A DNA stretch of 64,000 nt from Marinomonas lutimaris (GTDB lineage: Bacteria > Pseudomonadota > Gammaproteobacteria > Pseudomonadales > Marinomonadaceae), in contig NZ_JAHLLW010000002.1 in the NCBI RefSeq assembly GCF_019426345.1, positions 186,001 through 250,000 of the forward strand, read 5' to 3'. The translations under genes and the position numbers were made by a program. Below the pieces are notes generated by a model. That model was not told the DNA's origin, did not search any database, and saw only the letters and a program-made list of their open reading frames with translations. Positions 17,973 to 26,476 of the stretch are shown piece by piece (position 1 is the stretch's first letter; each line of letters starts with the position of its first letter).

Positions 17973-19031
17973 ATGAGCGCTTCAACACTGTCAGTCGGCG
18001 CGAAAACGCGCCGACTTTGGATAGGCCGCGTCCAGACTCTGGCGAGCGGCCTTGTTTCATTGGCGCTGACCTTATTCGGCTTGCTGGTTTTTACCTTTAT
18101 ATTGTCTCGTGCTGCACCAGTTGATCCTGTTTTGCAGCTAGTAGGAGATCATGCCAGTGAGGCGACGTACCAACAGGCTCATCATGAATTAGGTTTAGAT
18201 CAGCCTTTACCAATGCAATTTCTTCATTACTTGGGGCGATTATCTCAGGGCGATTTGGGTGTTTCTCAGTTAACTCAGCAACCAGTCGTTAGTGATTTGA
18301 TGCGCACTTTTCCAGCGACGATTGAGCTGGCAACCTGTGCCATGTTTTTCGGTGCTTTCTTTGGTATTTTGCTTGCTGGAATGGCGGTGTATAAGCCAGG
18401 TAGTTGGATGGATCATTTGGCGCGATTTGTGTCCTTGCTGGGTTATTCTGTACCCGTTTTTTGGCTTGGTTTATTGGGGCTATTATTGTTTTATGCCACT
18501 TTGCATTGGTCAGCAGGGCCTGGCCGATTAGACGATATTTATACCTATACGATGACGCAAAACAGCGGTTTTATTTTAGTTGATGCCATTCGTAGTGGGG
18601 ATGTGGAAATAATTAAAAATGCGATTGCGCATTTATGGTTACCTGTGGCTGTACTGGCGCTACTTTCTATGGCGTCGATTACGCGATTGTTGCGTGCTGT
18701 CATGCTAGAAGAGACCAATAAGGAATATGTGATTTTGGCGCAAGCTAAGGGCGCAAGTCGTCTTCGAATTCTAGTGGTGCACGTCTTTCCTAACGTATTG
18801 GGCACTTTAATCACAATTCTGGCTTTGTCTTATGCAAGCTTGTTAGAAGGTGCCGTATTAACAGAAACGGTATTTGCTTGGCCTGGGCTTGGTCGTTACT
18901 TAACCAGTGCATTATTTGCTTCGGATATTTCTGCGATATTAGGTTCAACGTTATTAATTGGTACCTGTTTTATTTTGCTAAATACATTTGCCGACGCACT
19001 CACTAAATGGGTGGACCCAAGAACAAGATGA
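17973..19031 (+). CDS. ABC importer permease, DppB/NikB type
   Basis: A 352-aa inner-membrane permease with about six transmembrane segments. The first is at about residues 22-47, followed by the family's periplasmic SRAAPVDPVLQLVG region. The cytoplasmic coupling loop (EAA-like) is around LAQAKGASRLRILVVHVFPN (about 254-273). The C-terminus KWVDPRTR is typical of DppB/NikB proteins. It starts 16 nt after the binding-protein gene and overlaps the next permease by 4 nt. It should form the translocation pore with the next gene product. Confidence 0.9.
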   Translation: MSASTLSVGAKTRRLWIGRVQTLASGLVSLALTLFGLLVFTFILSRAAPVDPVLQLVGDHASEATYQQAHHELGLDQPLPMQFLHYLGRLSQGDLGVSQLTQQPVVSDLMRTFPATIELATCAMFFGAFFGILLAGMAVYKPGSWMDHLARFVSLLGYSVPVFWLGLLGLLLFYATLHWSAGPGRLDDIYTYTMTQNSGFILVDAIRSGDVEIIKNAIAHLWLPVAVLALLSMASITRLLRAVMLEETNKEYVILAQAKGASRLRILVVHVFPNVLGTLITILALSYASLLEGAVLTETVFAWPGLGRYLTSALFASDISAILGSTLLIGTCFILLNTFADALTKWVDPRTR

Positions 19032-19900
19032 TGGATTCAACAAATAACCTTACCCCTCATACAGTACAGAAGAAGCGTCGCTTTCGGTTACCTCGCTGGT
19101 TGAATACTTTTAATATCGGCTTGATCATGGTGATGATGCTATTAGGCTTGGCTTTGCTAGCGCCGCTTTTATCACCCTTTGATCCTAATGTTCAAAATAT
19201 CCAAGACAGATTATTGGCTCCCGATGCCGTGCATTGGTTTGGTACTGACCGTTTTGGCCGCGATTTATTCTCCCGCGTCTTATTTGGTGCTCGCCCAACA
19301 CTTATTTTAGTAAGTTTGGTTGTCATTCTAACGGTTCCTATTGGCTTGGCTGTGGGCATTTTTGCAGGCTATTTTGGCGGTTGGGTCGAGCGCATCTTGA
19401 TGCGTATTACTGACATTGTTATGTCTTTACCTAGTTTGGTTATTGCATTGGCTTTGGTTTCTATTTTAGGACCAGGCTTAATGAATGGCGCATTAGCTTT
19501 GGCGTTTACTAGTTGGCCTTCATTTGCGCGACAAGCGAGAACAGAAACCTTGTCTATTCGTCGCAGTGATTATTTGTCAGCGGCTAGAATGCAAGGTGTA
19601 ACAGGTTTACGTTTGATTGTGGGTCATATCTTACCTTTGGTTTTGCCGAGTGCGATTGTTCGAGCTGCGCTGAATTTAGGGGGGATTATTCTTGCTGCAG
19701 CTGGTCTTGGCTTTTTAGGTATGGGCATTCAGCCGCCGACGGCAGAGTGGGGGTCTATGGTATCCAGCGGTAGCCGCGTGATATTTGATCAATGGTGGGT
19801 TGCTGCGGTGCCCGGTTTTGCTATTTTGTTCGCTAGCCTTGCTTTTAACCTGCTGGGTGATGGACTTAGAGATAAAATGGATCCTCGTCATGACAAATAA
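19028..19900 (+). CDS. ABC importer permease, DppC/NikC type
   Basis: A permease of 290 aa from ATG 19028. The N-terminal transmembrane helix (about 30-50) is followed by the family's PDAVHWFGTDRFGRDLFSR block, a hallmark of DppC/NikC, and then four more membrane segments. The coupling loop is SAARMQGVTG. The C-terminus LGDGLRDKMDPRHDK is typical. The frame is open from ATG 19007, but ATG 19028 gives an ATGA overlap with the upstream stop, the arrangement seen elsewhere in this operon, and is preferred. Confidence 0.9.
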   Translation: MMDSTNNLTPHTVQKKRRFRLPRWLNTFNIGLIMVMMLLGLALLAPLLSPFDPNVQNIQDRLLAPDAVHWFGTDRFGRDLFSRVLFGARPTLILVSLVVILTVPIGLAVGIFAGYFGGWVERILMRITDIVMSLPSLVIALALVSILGPGLMNGALALAFTSWPSFARQARTETLSIRRSDYLSAARMQGVTGLRLIVGHILPLVLPSAIVRAALNLGGIILAAAGLGFLGMGIQPPTAEWGSMVSSGSRVIFDQWWVAAVPGFAILFASLAFNLLGDGLRDKMDPRHDK

Positions 19901-20741
19901 TTCAAGTTTGATTCGCATCGAGAGCCTGAAAATTGGTTTGGAAGACGGTACAGAATTGGTCAAAGGCATTGATTTTTCGATGGGGCGTGAACGGGTTGCG
20001 CTTGTTGGAGAATCTGGCTCAGGAAAATCACTTACCGCACGTTCGTTAATGGGATTGCTACCAGATTCTTTACACGTTCAGGCGGATCGCTTTGAACTGC
20101 TTGGCGAAGCCGTCTTGCCTTATAATCAAAGACAATGGAATCAATTGCGTGGCAAGCAAGTTGCTATGGTGCTGCAAGATCCTAAATACGCGTTGAATCC
20201 GACACAAAATATTGGCCGACAAGTGGCTGAGCCTTTGGTGCTACATCAGTCTTTATCGAAAAAAGTGCGAATCGAAAAAGTCGAGCATATGCTGGATGCC
20301 GTCGGTTTACCGAATCCAGCCCAACTACGCAAGATGTATCCTCATCAGTTGTCAGGCGGAATGGGGCAGCGAGTGATGTTAGCAATAGCATTGATCAATG
20401 ATCCGCAGTTTTTGATTGCTGATGAACCAACGTCGGCACTAGATCATGCGGTGAGAGATCAGGTCTTAGAGTTAATTTCTTCCTTGGTTGAAGAGCGCAA
20501 TATGGGCTTGTTATTGATTAGTCATGATTTGCAGCAAGTGGCAGATTATTGCGAGCGGGTATTGGTTATGTATCAAGGTCAGTTGATTGACCAGTTGGCG
20601 GCATCTGAATTATCCAACGCGTCACATCCGTATACGAAAACCTTGTGGTCATGTCGTCCGAATATTGATAAACGAGGGGAATCATTGCCTATCTTGGATC
20701 GGAAACAGATAGCCAGTTTAACCGAAGGAGCCGCTCGATGA
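19890..20741 (+). CDS. ABC importer ATPase, DppD/NikD type (short)
   Basis: A cytoplasmic ATPase of 283 aa from ATG 19890. Walker A is GESGSGKSLTAR and the signature is LSGGMGQRVMLA, followed by ADEPTSALD (Walker B). At this length it resembles NikD (about 254 aa) more than DppD (about 327 aa). The frame is open further upstream inside the permease gene. ATG 19890 (MTNNSSLIRIE) gives an 11-nt overlap with the permease stop and matches where ATPases of this family begin. The next ATPase overlaps by 4 nt. Confidence 0.88.
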   Translation: MTNNSSLIRIESLKIGLEDGTELVKGIDFSMGRERVALVGESGSGKSLTARSLMGLLPDSLHVQADRFELLGEAVLPYNQRQWNQLRGKQVAMVLQDPKYALNPTQNIGRQVAEPLVLHQSLSKKVRIEKVEHMLDAVGLPNPAQLRKMYPHQLSGGMGQRVMLAIALINDPQFLIADEPTSALDHAVRDQVLELISSLVEERNMGLLLISHDLQQVADYCERVLVMYQGQLIDQLAASELSNASHPYTKTLWSCRPNIDKRGESLPILDRKQIASLTEGAAR

Positions 20742-21424
20742 ACTTGATCGAATTAAATGACGTCAGTATCAGTCATGTTCAAGGCTCGGAGCGTAATACC
20801 GTTGTTCATGACGTAAATTTGACTGTTAAAGCTGGCGAGTGCTTTGGTTTGGTTGGCCCTTCTGGATGTGGTAAGTCGACTTTGCTTTGGGTGTTGGCAG
20901 GGTTAAATCCGCATTGGAGCGGTAGTATAAACATGTTGGATCAGCCATTGAGTGCTGGCAAGGTGTTCACTGGTGACTTGCGCCGTCGTGTGCAAATGGT
21001 ATTTCAAGATCCTTATGCTTCTTTGCACCCGAAACATCGTCTGCGTCGTGCTTTGTCAGAACCTTTGAAATTGCTGGGTTATCAAGATATTGATGATCGT
21101 TTGAGTGAAGGTTTTAAGCAGGTTGGTTTAGCTGAAAACATGATTGATCGATATCCCCATCAATTGTCTGGCGGCCAGCGTCAGCGAGTAGCGATTATTC
21201 GTGCCTTGTTGCTGGAACCAAAGCTTTTGTTATTAGATGAACCCACGTCAGCCTTGGATATGTCTGTGCAGGCGGAAATTCTGAATCTATTAAATGATTT
21301 AAAAGCCAAGCGAGATTTAACCATGGTGATGGTCAGTCATGATCCTGATGTAGTGGATTACATGTGTGACCATGCGGTTACAATGAAAGCTGGACGGATT
21401 GATCAAGAAAAATTCTATAATTAG
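20738..21424 (+). CDS. ABC importer ATPase, DppF/NikE type (short)
   Basis: A 228-aa second ATPase of the importer. Walker A is GPSGCGKSTLLW (about 42-53), Q-loop VFQDPYASLHP, signature LSGGQRQRVAI, and Walker B LLLLDEPTSALD. It is about 100 residues shorter than DppF and lacks the C-terminal oligopeptide-type extension (Oligo_HPY), as NikE does. Its ATG overlaps the previous stop (ATGA). The gene ends the plus-strand operon and converges on the Fec-type operon, with a shared hairpin between them. Confidence 0.88.
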   Translation: MNLIELNDVSISHVQGSERNTVVHDVNLTVKAGECFGLVGPSGCGKSTLLWVLAGLNPHWSGSINMLDQPLSAGKVFTGDLRRRVQMVFQDPYASLHPKHRLRRALSEPLKLLGYQDIDDRLSEGFKQVGLAENMIDRYPHQLSGGQRQRVAIIRALLLEPKLLLLDEPTSALDMSVQAEILNLLNDLKAKRDLTMVMVSHDPDVVDYMCDHAVTMKAGRIDQEKFYN

Positions 21425-21442
21425 AGGTGTTTACTTAGATTA

Positions 21443-21477
21443 AACGCCCTTTAGTAAAGAGATAGCTAAAGGGCGTT
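21443..21477. terminator. Hairpin between convergent importer operons
   Basis: A perfect 12-bp GC-rich stem (21443-21454 with 21466-21477) with an 11-nt loop sits midway between two convergent stops. T-runs are weak on both sides, so termination is likely but not textbook. Confidence 0.65.
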
Positions 21478-21509
21478 GAAAGTTCATTTTACTTCCAGAA
21501 ACTAAAAAA

Positions 21510-22343
21510 CTAGTTTCTAACTCGCTTCATATTAATAAGAATCGGGCTGCCAGTCATCGGATCTGGAATCAGGTCGCATTCAACGCCATATAATTCACGC
21601 ACCAGCTCTTTTGTCATCACCTCTTTTGGGCTGCCTTGGGTGATTATCTCGCCTTTTTTCATAGCAATAATATGATCCGAATACCGGCAAGCGCTTGGTA
21701 GGTCATGAACTACCATAGCGAGAGTTTTGCCTTGTCTTGATAAATTGCGTATTAGCTCGAAGACTTCAATCTGATGCCCTAAATCCAGAGCTGAAGTTGG
21801 CTCATCCAATAAGAGCAAAGGCGTTTCTTGTGCAATTGACATAGCAATCCAAGCTCGTTGGCGTTGTCCGCCAGAGAGCGTGTCCAGCAGTCGATTTTTT
21901 AGCCCTTCTAAATCTGCGGCGTTTAGGGCGTAGTTTATGGCTTGTTGGTCATCCATAGCCCATTGTTTTAGTAGACTTTGGTGGGGGTGACGGCCAAAGC
22001 GAATCAATTCTTCAATGGTAATGCCATCCGGTGCTAAAGTGTCTTGTGGTAATAGTGCGAGTCGTCTAGCGACTTCTTTGGAAGGAAGAGAATGAATGTC
22101 TTTTCCATCGAGCAGTACAACCCCAGAACTTGGTGAATGAACGCGAGATAAGCCATTTAACAAGGTGGATTTACCGCAGCCATTTGGCCCAACAATAGCA
22201 GTGACTTTCCCTTCTGGAAGAGAAACATCTAGATTTTCAATAATGCTGGTTTTGCCATGTTTTAGGGTGAGCCTTTCAGCCCCGAGACGAGCTAGGTTGT
22301 TTATTTCAGATGTCTGTTTAAATTGTAGAGACGTGGCCGTCAT
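21510..22343 (-). CDS. Iron-siderophore/cobalamin-type ABC importer ATPase (FecE/FepC family)
   Basis: A 277-aa ATPase. Walker A is GPNGCGKSTLL, signature LSGGQRQRAWIA, Walker B LLLLDEPTSALD, and the C-terminal part has YGVECDLIPDP, common in the FecE/FepC/FhuC group. The frame is open to 22379, but ATG at 22343 gives an ATGA overlap with the permease stop (22342-22340) and MTATSLQFK is a sensible start. It is the last gene of a four-gene minus-strand operon and should drive uptake of a ferric siderophore, heme or vitamin B12-like ligand. Confidence 0.88.
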   Translation of the reverse strand: MTATSLQFKQTSEINNLARLGAERLTLKHGKTSIIENLDVSLPEGKVTAIVGPNGCGKSTLLNGLSRVHSPSSGVVLLDGKDIHSLPSKEVARRLALLPQDTLAPDGITIEELIRFGRHPHQSLLKQWAMDDQQAINYALNAADLEGLKNRLLDTLSGGQRQRAWIAMSIAQETPLLLLDEPTSALDLGHQIEVFELIRNLSRQGKTLAMVVHDLPSACRYSDHIIAMKKGEIITQGSPKEVMTKELVRELYGVECDLIPDPMTGSPILINMKRVRN

Positions 22344-23425
22344 AACGAAGTCCTTGAAGTGCGTCGTACAAGTATCCAAATTAAGTAAGGACCACCTATA
22401 ACGGCAGTGACTATACCAACGGGTAATTCTATTGGTGACAATATCGTTCGACCAAATAGATCGGCTAGAATCATCACCAAGGCGCCAGTGAGTGCAGAGC
22501 TTATCAAGGGAATACCACGATAACGTGCCAGAACTCTAGCGATCTCAGGGCCAACCAAGGCAACTAAGCCGACAGGGCCAGCTACCGCAACGGCAAGGCC
22601 AGTTAGTGTGATACACAAAACTAAAGCGGTGATTCGAATGTGTTTGATATTTGCGCCAAGACCTGTAATGACTTGGTCGGAAAAGGGCATCAAAGCAAAC
22701 TGAGAGGCCAAAAATAAGCAAGCTACTAAACAGATGCCAAGCCCAATGCCTAACACTTTTACCATCATAGGATCGCGAGCACTCAAGCTACCAACCGTCC
22801 AAGGATAGGCGCTGTTTGCCACATCGATACTGACTTGGCTTAATAGTAATTGCGTTACCGCACCCGCAATGGCACCAATGCCGATACCGGCAACGATGAA
22901 GCGATAGCCCCGTGTGCCACTGCCACCAGCAAGGCCAAATGCCAAAGCGGTTGCTGTTGCAGCACCAGCCAATGCCATAGCAGAAGGCGCGAGCGAAACC
23001 CCCATACCAACCACTGACGACACAGCGAATGCCATCGCAGCGTTATCTATGCCAATTATGCCTGGTGTCGCTAAGCGGTTTCTAGCCATGGTTTGCATTA
23101 AACAGCCAGCCAAACTGAAAGCAGCTCCAGTAAATAGTGCAGCCAATAAACGTGGTAAACGTAAATCTTGCACAATGAACTGACTCATCGGATTGCCGTG
23201 GCCAAATAATACGGCAATAACATCTTTTGGCGAGATTGGCATGGTGCCAATACCAAGTGTTGCAATACAAGCGACTGATAACAGGATTAGTAGCCAAGTG
23301 TTGCGGATAACTGCTTGTTTCTCGATCAATAGCGTCAGATGACGACCTAGAGACAATAAGCTATGACCGCTTGGTGCTGTAGGGTTTTCTTCGTTATTAG
23401 GAAGGGAGAGACTTTGATTCATCAT
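22340..23425 (-). CDS. FecCD-family ABC importer permease (second)
   Basis: A 361-aa permease with about nine to ten transmembrane segments. The N-terminal cytoplasmic extension (about 1-38) is Ser/Asn/Glu-rich. The family landmarks are FTGAAFSLAGCLMQTMARNRLATPGIIGI (about 96-125), GPVGLVALVGPEIAR and a C-terminal GGPYLIWIL. It pairs with the next upstream permease; the two genes overlap by 4 nt (ATGA). The family imports ferric siderophores, heme or cobalamin. Confidence 0.88.
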   Translation of the reverse strand: MMNQSLSLPNNEENPTAPSGHSLLSLGRHLTLLIEKQAVIRNTWLLILLSVACIATLGIGTMPISPKDVIAVLFGHGNPMSQFIVQDLRLPRLLAALFTGAAFSLAGCLMQTMARNRLATPGIIGIDNAAMAFAVSSVVGMGVSLAPSAMALAGAATATALAFGLAGGSGTRGYRFIVAGIGIGAIAGAVTQLLLSQVSIDVANSAYPWTVGSLSARDPMMVKVLGIGLGICLVACLFLASQFALMPFSDQVITGLGANIKHIRITALVLCITLTGLAVAVAGPVGLVALVGPEIARVLARYRGIPLISSALTGALVMILADLFGRTILSPIELPVGIVTAVIGGPYLIWILVRRTSRTSL

Positions 23426-24441
23426 AAGGTAGGCATTCTTCGAGATCGCACAATCAACAGTAGTACAGGGGCACCAATAATGGCGGTCAATACTCCTAAT
23501 GGCATTTCAGCTGGTTGAGCAACAAGGCGTGATACGATGTCTGCAGAAATCACAATAATTGGTCCGAGTGGTAAACATAGCCATAAAGTACGGCGAATAT
23601 CTGGCCCAACCAAAGCGCGTGCCGCAAAAGGAACCACTAGGCCTATAAAAGCAACGGGACCAGCAATCGCGGTTGCACCACCAACGAGTAAAGCAACAGC
23701 TACAATGACAACAGCGCGGATACGTTGCGGCTTGTGTCCCAAGCCAATGGCAACTCGCTCACCTAGTGCTAATGATGCCAGAGGCTTTACTGCGTATAAG
23801 ATACAAAGTCCCGCAATCAGCATGGAAGGCAAAACCGATAATAGGGTGTCGGTGTCTCTACCTGCAACGCTGCCTGTTACCCAAAAGCGAATTTCATCGG
23901 CGGCTCTTTGGTCAAATAGTAACAATAGAGAAGTTACAGCGAGTAACAGACTTGAAAGCGCGGCGCCAGCCAGAACTAAGCGAATTGGGTCGTTTTGCTG
24001 TCCTTGCATTCGAGCGACGCTAAGCACACACAAACAGCCTAGCAAAGCGCCAAATTGGGCAATACCAACCGTTAATGTTGCCGTGCTGGCACCTAGAACC
24101 AAAGTAATGGCAACTGCAAGGGAGCTTCCAGCACTAACGCCAAGTAAACCAGGTTCAGCCAATGGATTGCGTGCTACAGCCTGCATTAAAGCACCAGCAA
24201 TGCCAAGTGTTAAACCAATAAACAAGCCAATGACTGTTCTGGTTGCGCGTAAATGAAAGACAGTGAATTGATCGTCTGCGGAACCATTGCCGAGTAGTGT
24301 TTGAAAAGAAGCTTGTAAACTTAAGCCGCCAGCGCCAAACAATAAACTGCAGATACAGCAAAGTGCCAACACTAAATGTGCTGACACAAATACGCTAAAC
24401 AAGGGGCGTTGTGCGGGAGGTATATGAAACCAACTAATCAT
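23422..24441 (-). CDS. FecCD-family ABC importer permease (first)
   Basis: A 339-aa permease with about nine to ten membrane segments. It shows the family blocks LRATRTVIGLFIG, GALMQAVARNPLAEPGLLGV (about 84-103), AGPVAFIGLVVPFAAR, and the C-terminal EMPLGVLTAIIGAPVLLLIV. The gene starts 17 nt after the binding-protein stop and overlaps the next permease. Long antisense frames inside it are shadows. Confidence 0.88.
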   Translation of the reverse strand: MISWFHIPPAQRPLFSVFVSAHLVLALCCICSLLFGAGGLSLQASFQTLLGNGSADDQFTVFHLRATRTVIGLFIGLTLGIAGALMQAVARNPLAEPGLLGVSAGSSLAVAITLVLGASTATLTVGIAQFGALLGCLCVLSVARMQGQQNDPIRLVLAGAALSSLLLAVTSLLLLFDQRAADEIRFWVTGSVAGRDTDTLLSVLPSMLIAGLCILYAVKPLASLALGERVAIGLGHKPQRIRAVVIVAVALLVGGATAIAGPVAFIGLVVPFAARALVGPDIRRTLWLCLPLGPIIVISADIVSRLVAQPAEMPLGVLTAIIGAPVLLLIVRSRRMPTL

Positions 24442-24458
24442 CTAGGTTATTTGTCTAA

Positions 24459-25400
24459 TTATTTTATTGTGCTATCAATGATATTTTGAATGTCATCAAG
24501 AATGGCATGGGCAGCAAGCGGGCCAGCAGCGCTCGTCCATAATTGGCCATTTACTGAAAAAACTTTGTCTTCTTTTACAACATTAAGACGTGAGAAAGAG
24601 GGGGAAGTTTTGGCTGCTTCAAGTGCGTCTTTACCTTCAGTATTTAGTGTTGCTAAGAACAACCAGTCACTGTCGATTTTAGATAAATTCTCTAAACTAA
24701 GAGGGCTACTATGGGGGCGGCCTTCTTTTATCACGCCTGCATCGTTGATGATAAATCCAGTTGCTGCGAGAACATCGGTAGAGAAAATCTGTGATGACAT
24801 TACGATAGGGCCTTGTGGCATCCAGCGCGCTAATGTTGCAGAGCGTTCGTCTTTTGGTAGTTTTGCAGTAATGACATTTCTCAGAGCGTTTTCACGAACT
24901 TTTATGTTATTCAGGATGTCATCCATCTGCTCGCTTTTGTTTAGTGCTTGTGCATACACTTTGGCCACCGTGATCCAGCTATCAGATACCATTCCAGGGG
25001 AAAGAGGGACGATAGTTGGCGCAATTTTAGACAAGATGTTGTATTGATCCTGAGGTAAGTTCGCCGACGCTAAAATCAAATCTGGACGTTGTGCTGCAAT
25101 AGCTTCTAAGTTGTTTTGACGAGAAGTGCCTACTATATTAACGCCACTAGCGCGTTGTTGAATGTATTCTGCTACAGAATCTCCACCACGAGTCGCAATA
25201 GCGCCTAGCGGTTTCACACCCAGTGAAATTGCGCTGTCTAGGGCATCTTCAGACAAGGTGACGACGCGCTTCACTTCATTATTAACTTTTACTTCGCCAT
25301 ATTTTGTAGTGACGTTATGTTCACCAGCAAAAGCATTTAATGAAGCCGTAATGCAGGCACAGAGCAAGATTTTCTTAAAAGAGGGGCGATTAAGCAACAT
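24459..25400 (-). CDS. Periplasmic siderophore-type binding protein (FecB/FhuD/FepB class)
   Basis: A 313-aa exported binding protein of the periplasmic-binding-protein type 2 (helical-backbone) fold. The signal peptide (about 1-25) ends ..NAFA before GEHNV. The mature part opens with the family's KYGEVKVNNEVKRVVTL, then LDSAISLGVKPLGA, an RPDLILAS motif (about 107-114) and a C-terminal lobe with WLFLATLN. It heads the FecBCDE-type operon. A ribosome-binding site AAGGA lies before its ATG, and a Fur-box-like sequence about 100 nt upstream suggests iron control. No TonB-dependent receptor is encoded in the window. Confidence 0.85.
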   Translation of the reverse strand: MLLNRPSFKKILLCACITASLNAFAGEHNVTTKYGEVKVNNEVKRVVTLSEDALDSAISLGVKPLGAIATRGGDSVAEYIQQRASGVNIVGTSRQNNLEAIAAQRPDLILASANLPQDQYNILSKIAPTIVPLSPGMVSDSWITVAKVYAQALNKSEQMDDILNNIKVRENALRNVITAKLPKDERSATLARWMPQGPIVMSSQIFSTDVLAATGFIINDAGVIKEGRPHSSPLSLENLSKIDSDWLFLATLNTEGKDALEAAKTSPSFSRLNVVKEDKVFSVNGQLWTSAAGPLAAHAILDDIQNIIDSTIK

Positions 25401-25501
25401 AACGAATTCCTTTGGTTTGAATATCTATAGCAGCTGTATGGTTGTTACTGAGCAACAAGTAATCAACAACGCAGAAGTGCTTTAGTAGGATAATAAGCGG
25501 C

Positions 25502-25520
25502 GCTAATGATAACGCTTCTT
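25502..25520. promoter_or_regulatory. Candidate Fur box upstream of the FecB-type operon
   Basis: Reading 25502-25520, I count 13 of 19 matches to the classical Fur consensus (GATAATGATAATCATTATC); the left half is almost exact (TAATGATAA) and the right half is poor. It lies about 100 nt upstream of the binding-protein start. A comparable site was not found upstream of the two Dpp/Nik-type operons. Confidence 0.4.
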
Positions 25521-25634
25521 ATTATTCTTTTTAACTGGTTATGCTTAATTAAGTATGACGGGATGCGGAACGCATCGTTTTACAAACTGCATGCTTGCAT
25601 TCACATCTAGGTGGAGGCGGAAATGAAATTTATT

Positions 25635-25662
25635 GAAAAAAGCGCTCGTTTACCGAGCGCTT
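25635..25662 (-). terminator. Intrinsic terminator after the second Dpp/Nik-type operon
   Basis: A perfect 9-bp stem (25640-25648 with 25654-25662), loop TTTAC, and an A-run on the plus strand that becomes a T-run on the minus strand. It ends the operon whose last stop is at 25687. Confidence 0.75.
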
Positions 25663-25686
25663 GAAGATATTAATAATAAGCCTTGA

Positions 25687-26466
25687 TTAGGCACTTAATG
25701 CTTCTGAACTCTGTGTCGTTTCTGTGTGATAACAACAATCCAAAAGCATTCGCGTATAAGGCTCTGAGGCACCATGGTTAGCAAGATTCACTGATGAAAT
25801 GGTTTCGACAATATGACCATTTTGCATAACGGCAATGCGATCACATAGATAAGTCACCACACCAAGATCATGAGTCACCATTAGATAAGTCAGACCTTCT
25901 TTTTCTTTTAAGTCTTTTAGTAAGTTGAGGATTTCTGCTTGAACAGACACATCCAATGCTGAAGTTGGTTCATCTAACAACAGGATTTTAGGCTCAAGTA
26001 TCAAGGCTCTGGCAATAGCAACGCGCTGACGCTGACCACCAGACAGTTGGTGCGGTGAGCGGTAACGGAAGCTGTCATCCAGTCCCACTTTTTTGAGTAT
26101 AGCGCTAATTCGCTCGTCTCTATTGTCTATTTTGTGAATTTTTAACGGTTCAGCAAGTGCGGTTTCAATGCTGTGTCTTGGGTGTAAAGACCCATACGGA
26201 TCTTGGAAGACCATTTGCATATCGATGCAGCGTTTTTTGTCGAGCTTATGTAGCAGACGATTACCATTAACAGAAAGCTGCCCAGACCAATGATTGTATT
26301 GTCCTGCTAGACAGCGTAGGACAGTGGTTTTTCCAGAGCCAGATTCACCCACTAGACCAAAAGATTCGCCTGCTTGAATCTGGATGTTTACGTCATGCAA
26401 AATTTTGCTTTCGTTTGCGCCCGTACCAAAAGATAGGTCGAGCCCTTCAATGTTTATCATGTTCAT
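25687..26466 (-). CDS. ABC importer ATPase, DppF/NikE type (short), second system
   Basis: A 259-aa ATPase. Walker A is GESGSGKTTVLR, Q-loop VFQDPYGSLHP, signature LSGGQRQRVAIA, Walker B LLLLDEPTSALD, and H-loop VTHDLGVV. As in the other system it lacks a full Oligo_HPY extension. It is the last gene of a five-gene importer operon, 10 nt after the previous ATPase. A GAGGG ribosome-binding site precedes the first of two close ATG codons (26466, 26460). It is a paralogue of the 20738-21424 product. Confidence 0.88.
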   Translation of the reverse strand: MNMINIEGLDLSFGTGANESKILHDVNIQIQAGESFGLVGESGSGKTTVLRCLAGQYNHWSGQLSVNGNRLLHKLDKKRCIDMQMVFQDPYGSLHPRHSIETALAEPLKIHKIDNRDERISAILKKVGLDDSFRYRSPHQLSGGQRQRVAIARALILEPKILLLDEPTSALDVSVQAEILNLLKDLKEKEGLTYLMVTHDLGVVTYLCDRIAVMQNGHIVETISSVNLANHGASEPYTRMLLDCCYHTETTQSSEALSA

Positions 26467-26476
26467 AAAAACGCCC

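Noticed and set aside
19007-19027. Upstream ATG for the DppC-type permease
   Set aside because: The ATG at 19028 forms the ATGA overlap typical of this operon; the 7-residue extension adds nothing conserved.
23537-24256. Long plus-strand open frame (239 codons) inside the FecC-type permease gene
   Set aside because: It is antisense to a well-supported permease, low in aromatic residues, rich in Ala/Thr/Pro/Lys, and has no ribosome-binding site; it is a codon-bias shadow.
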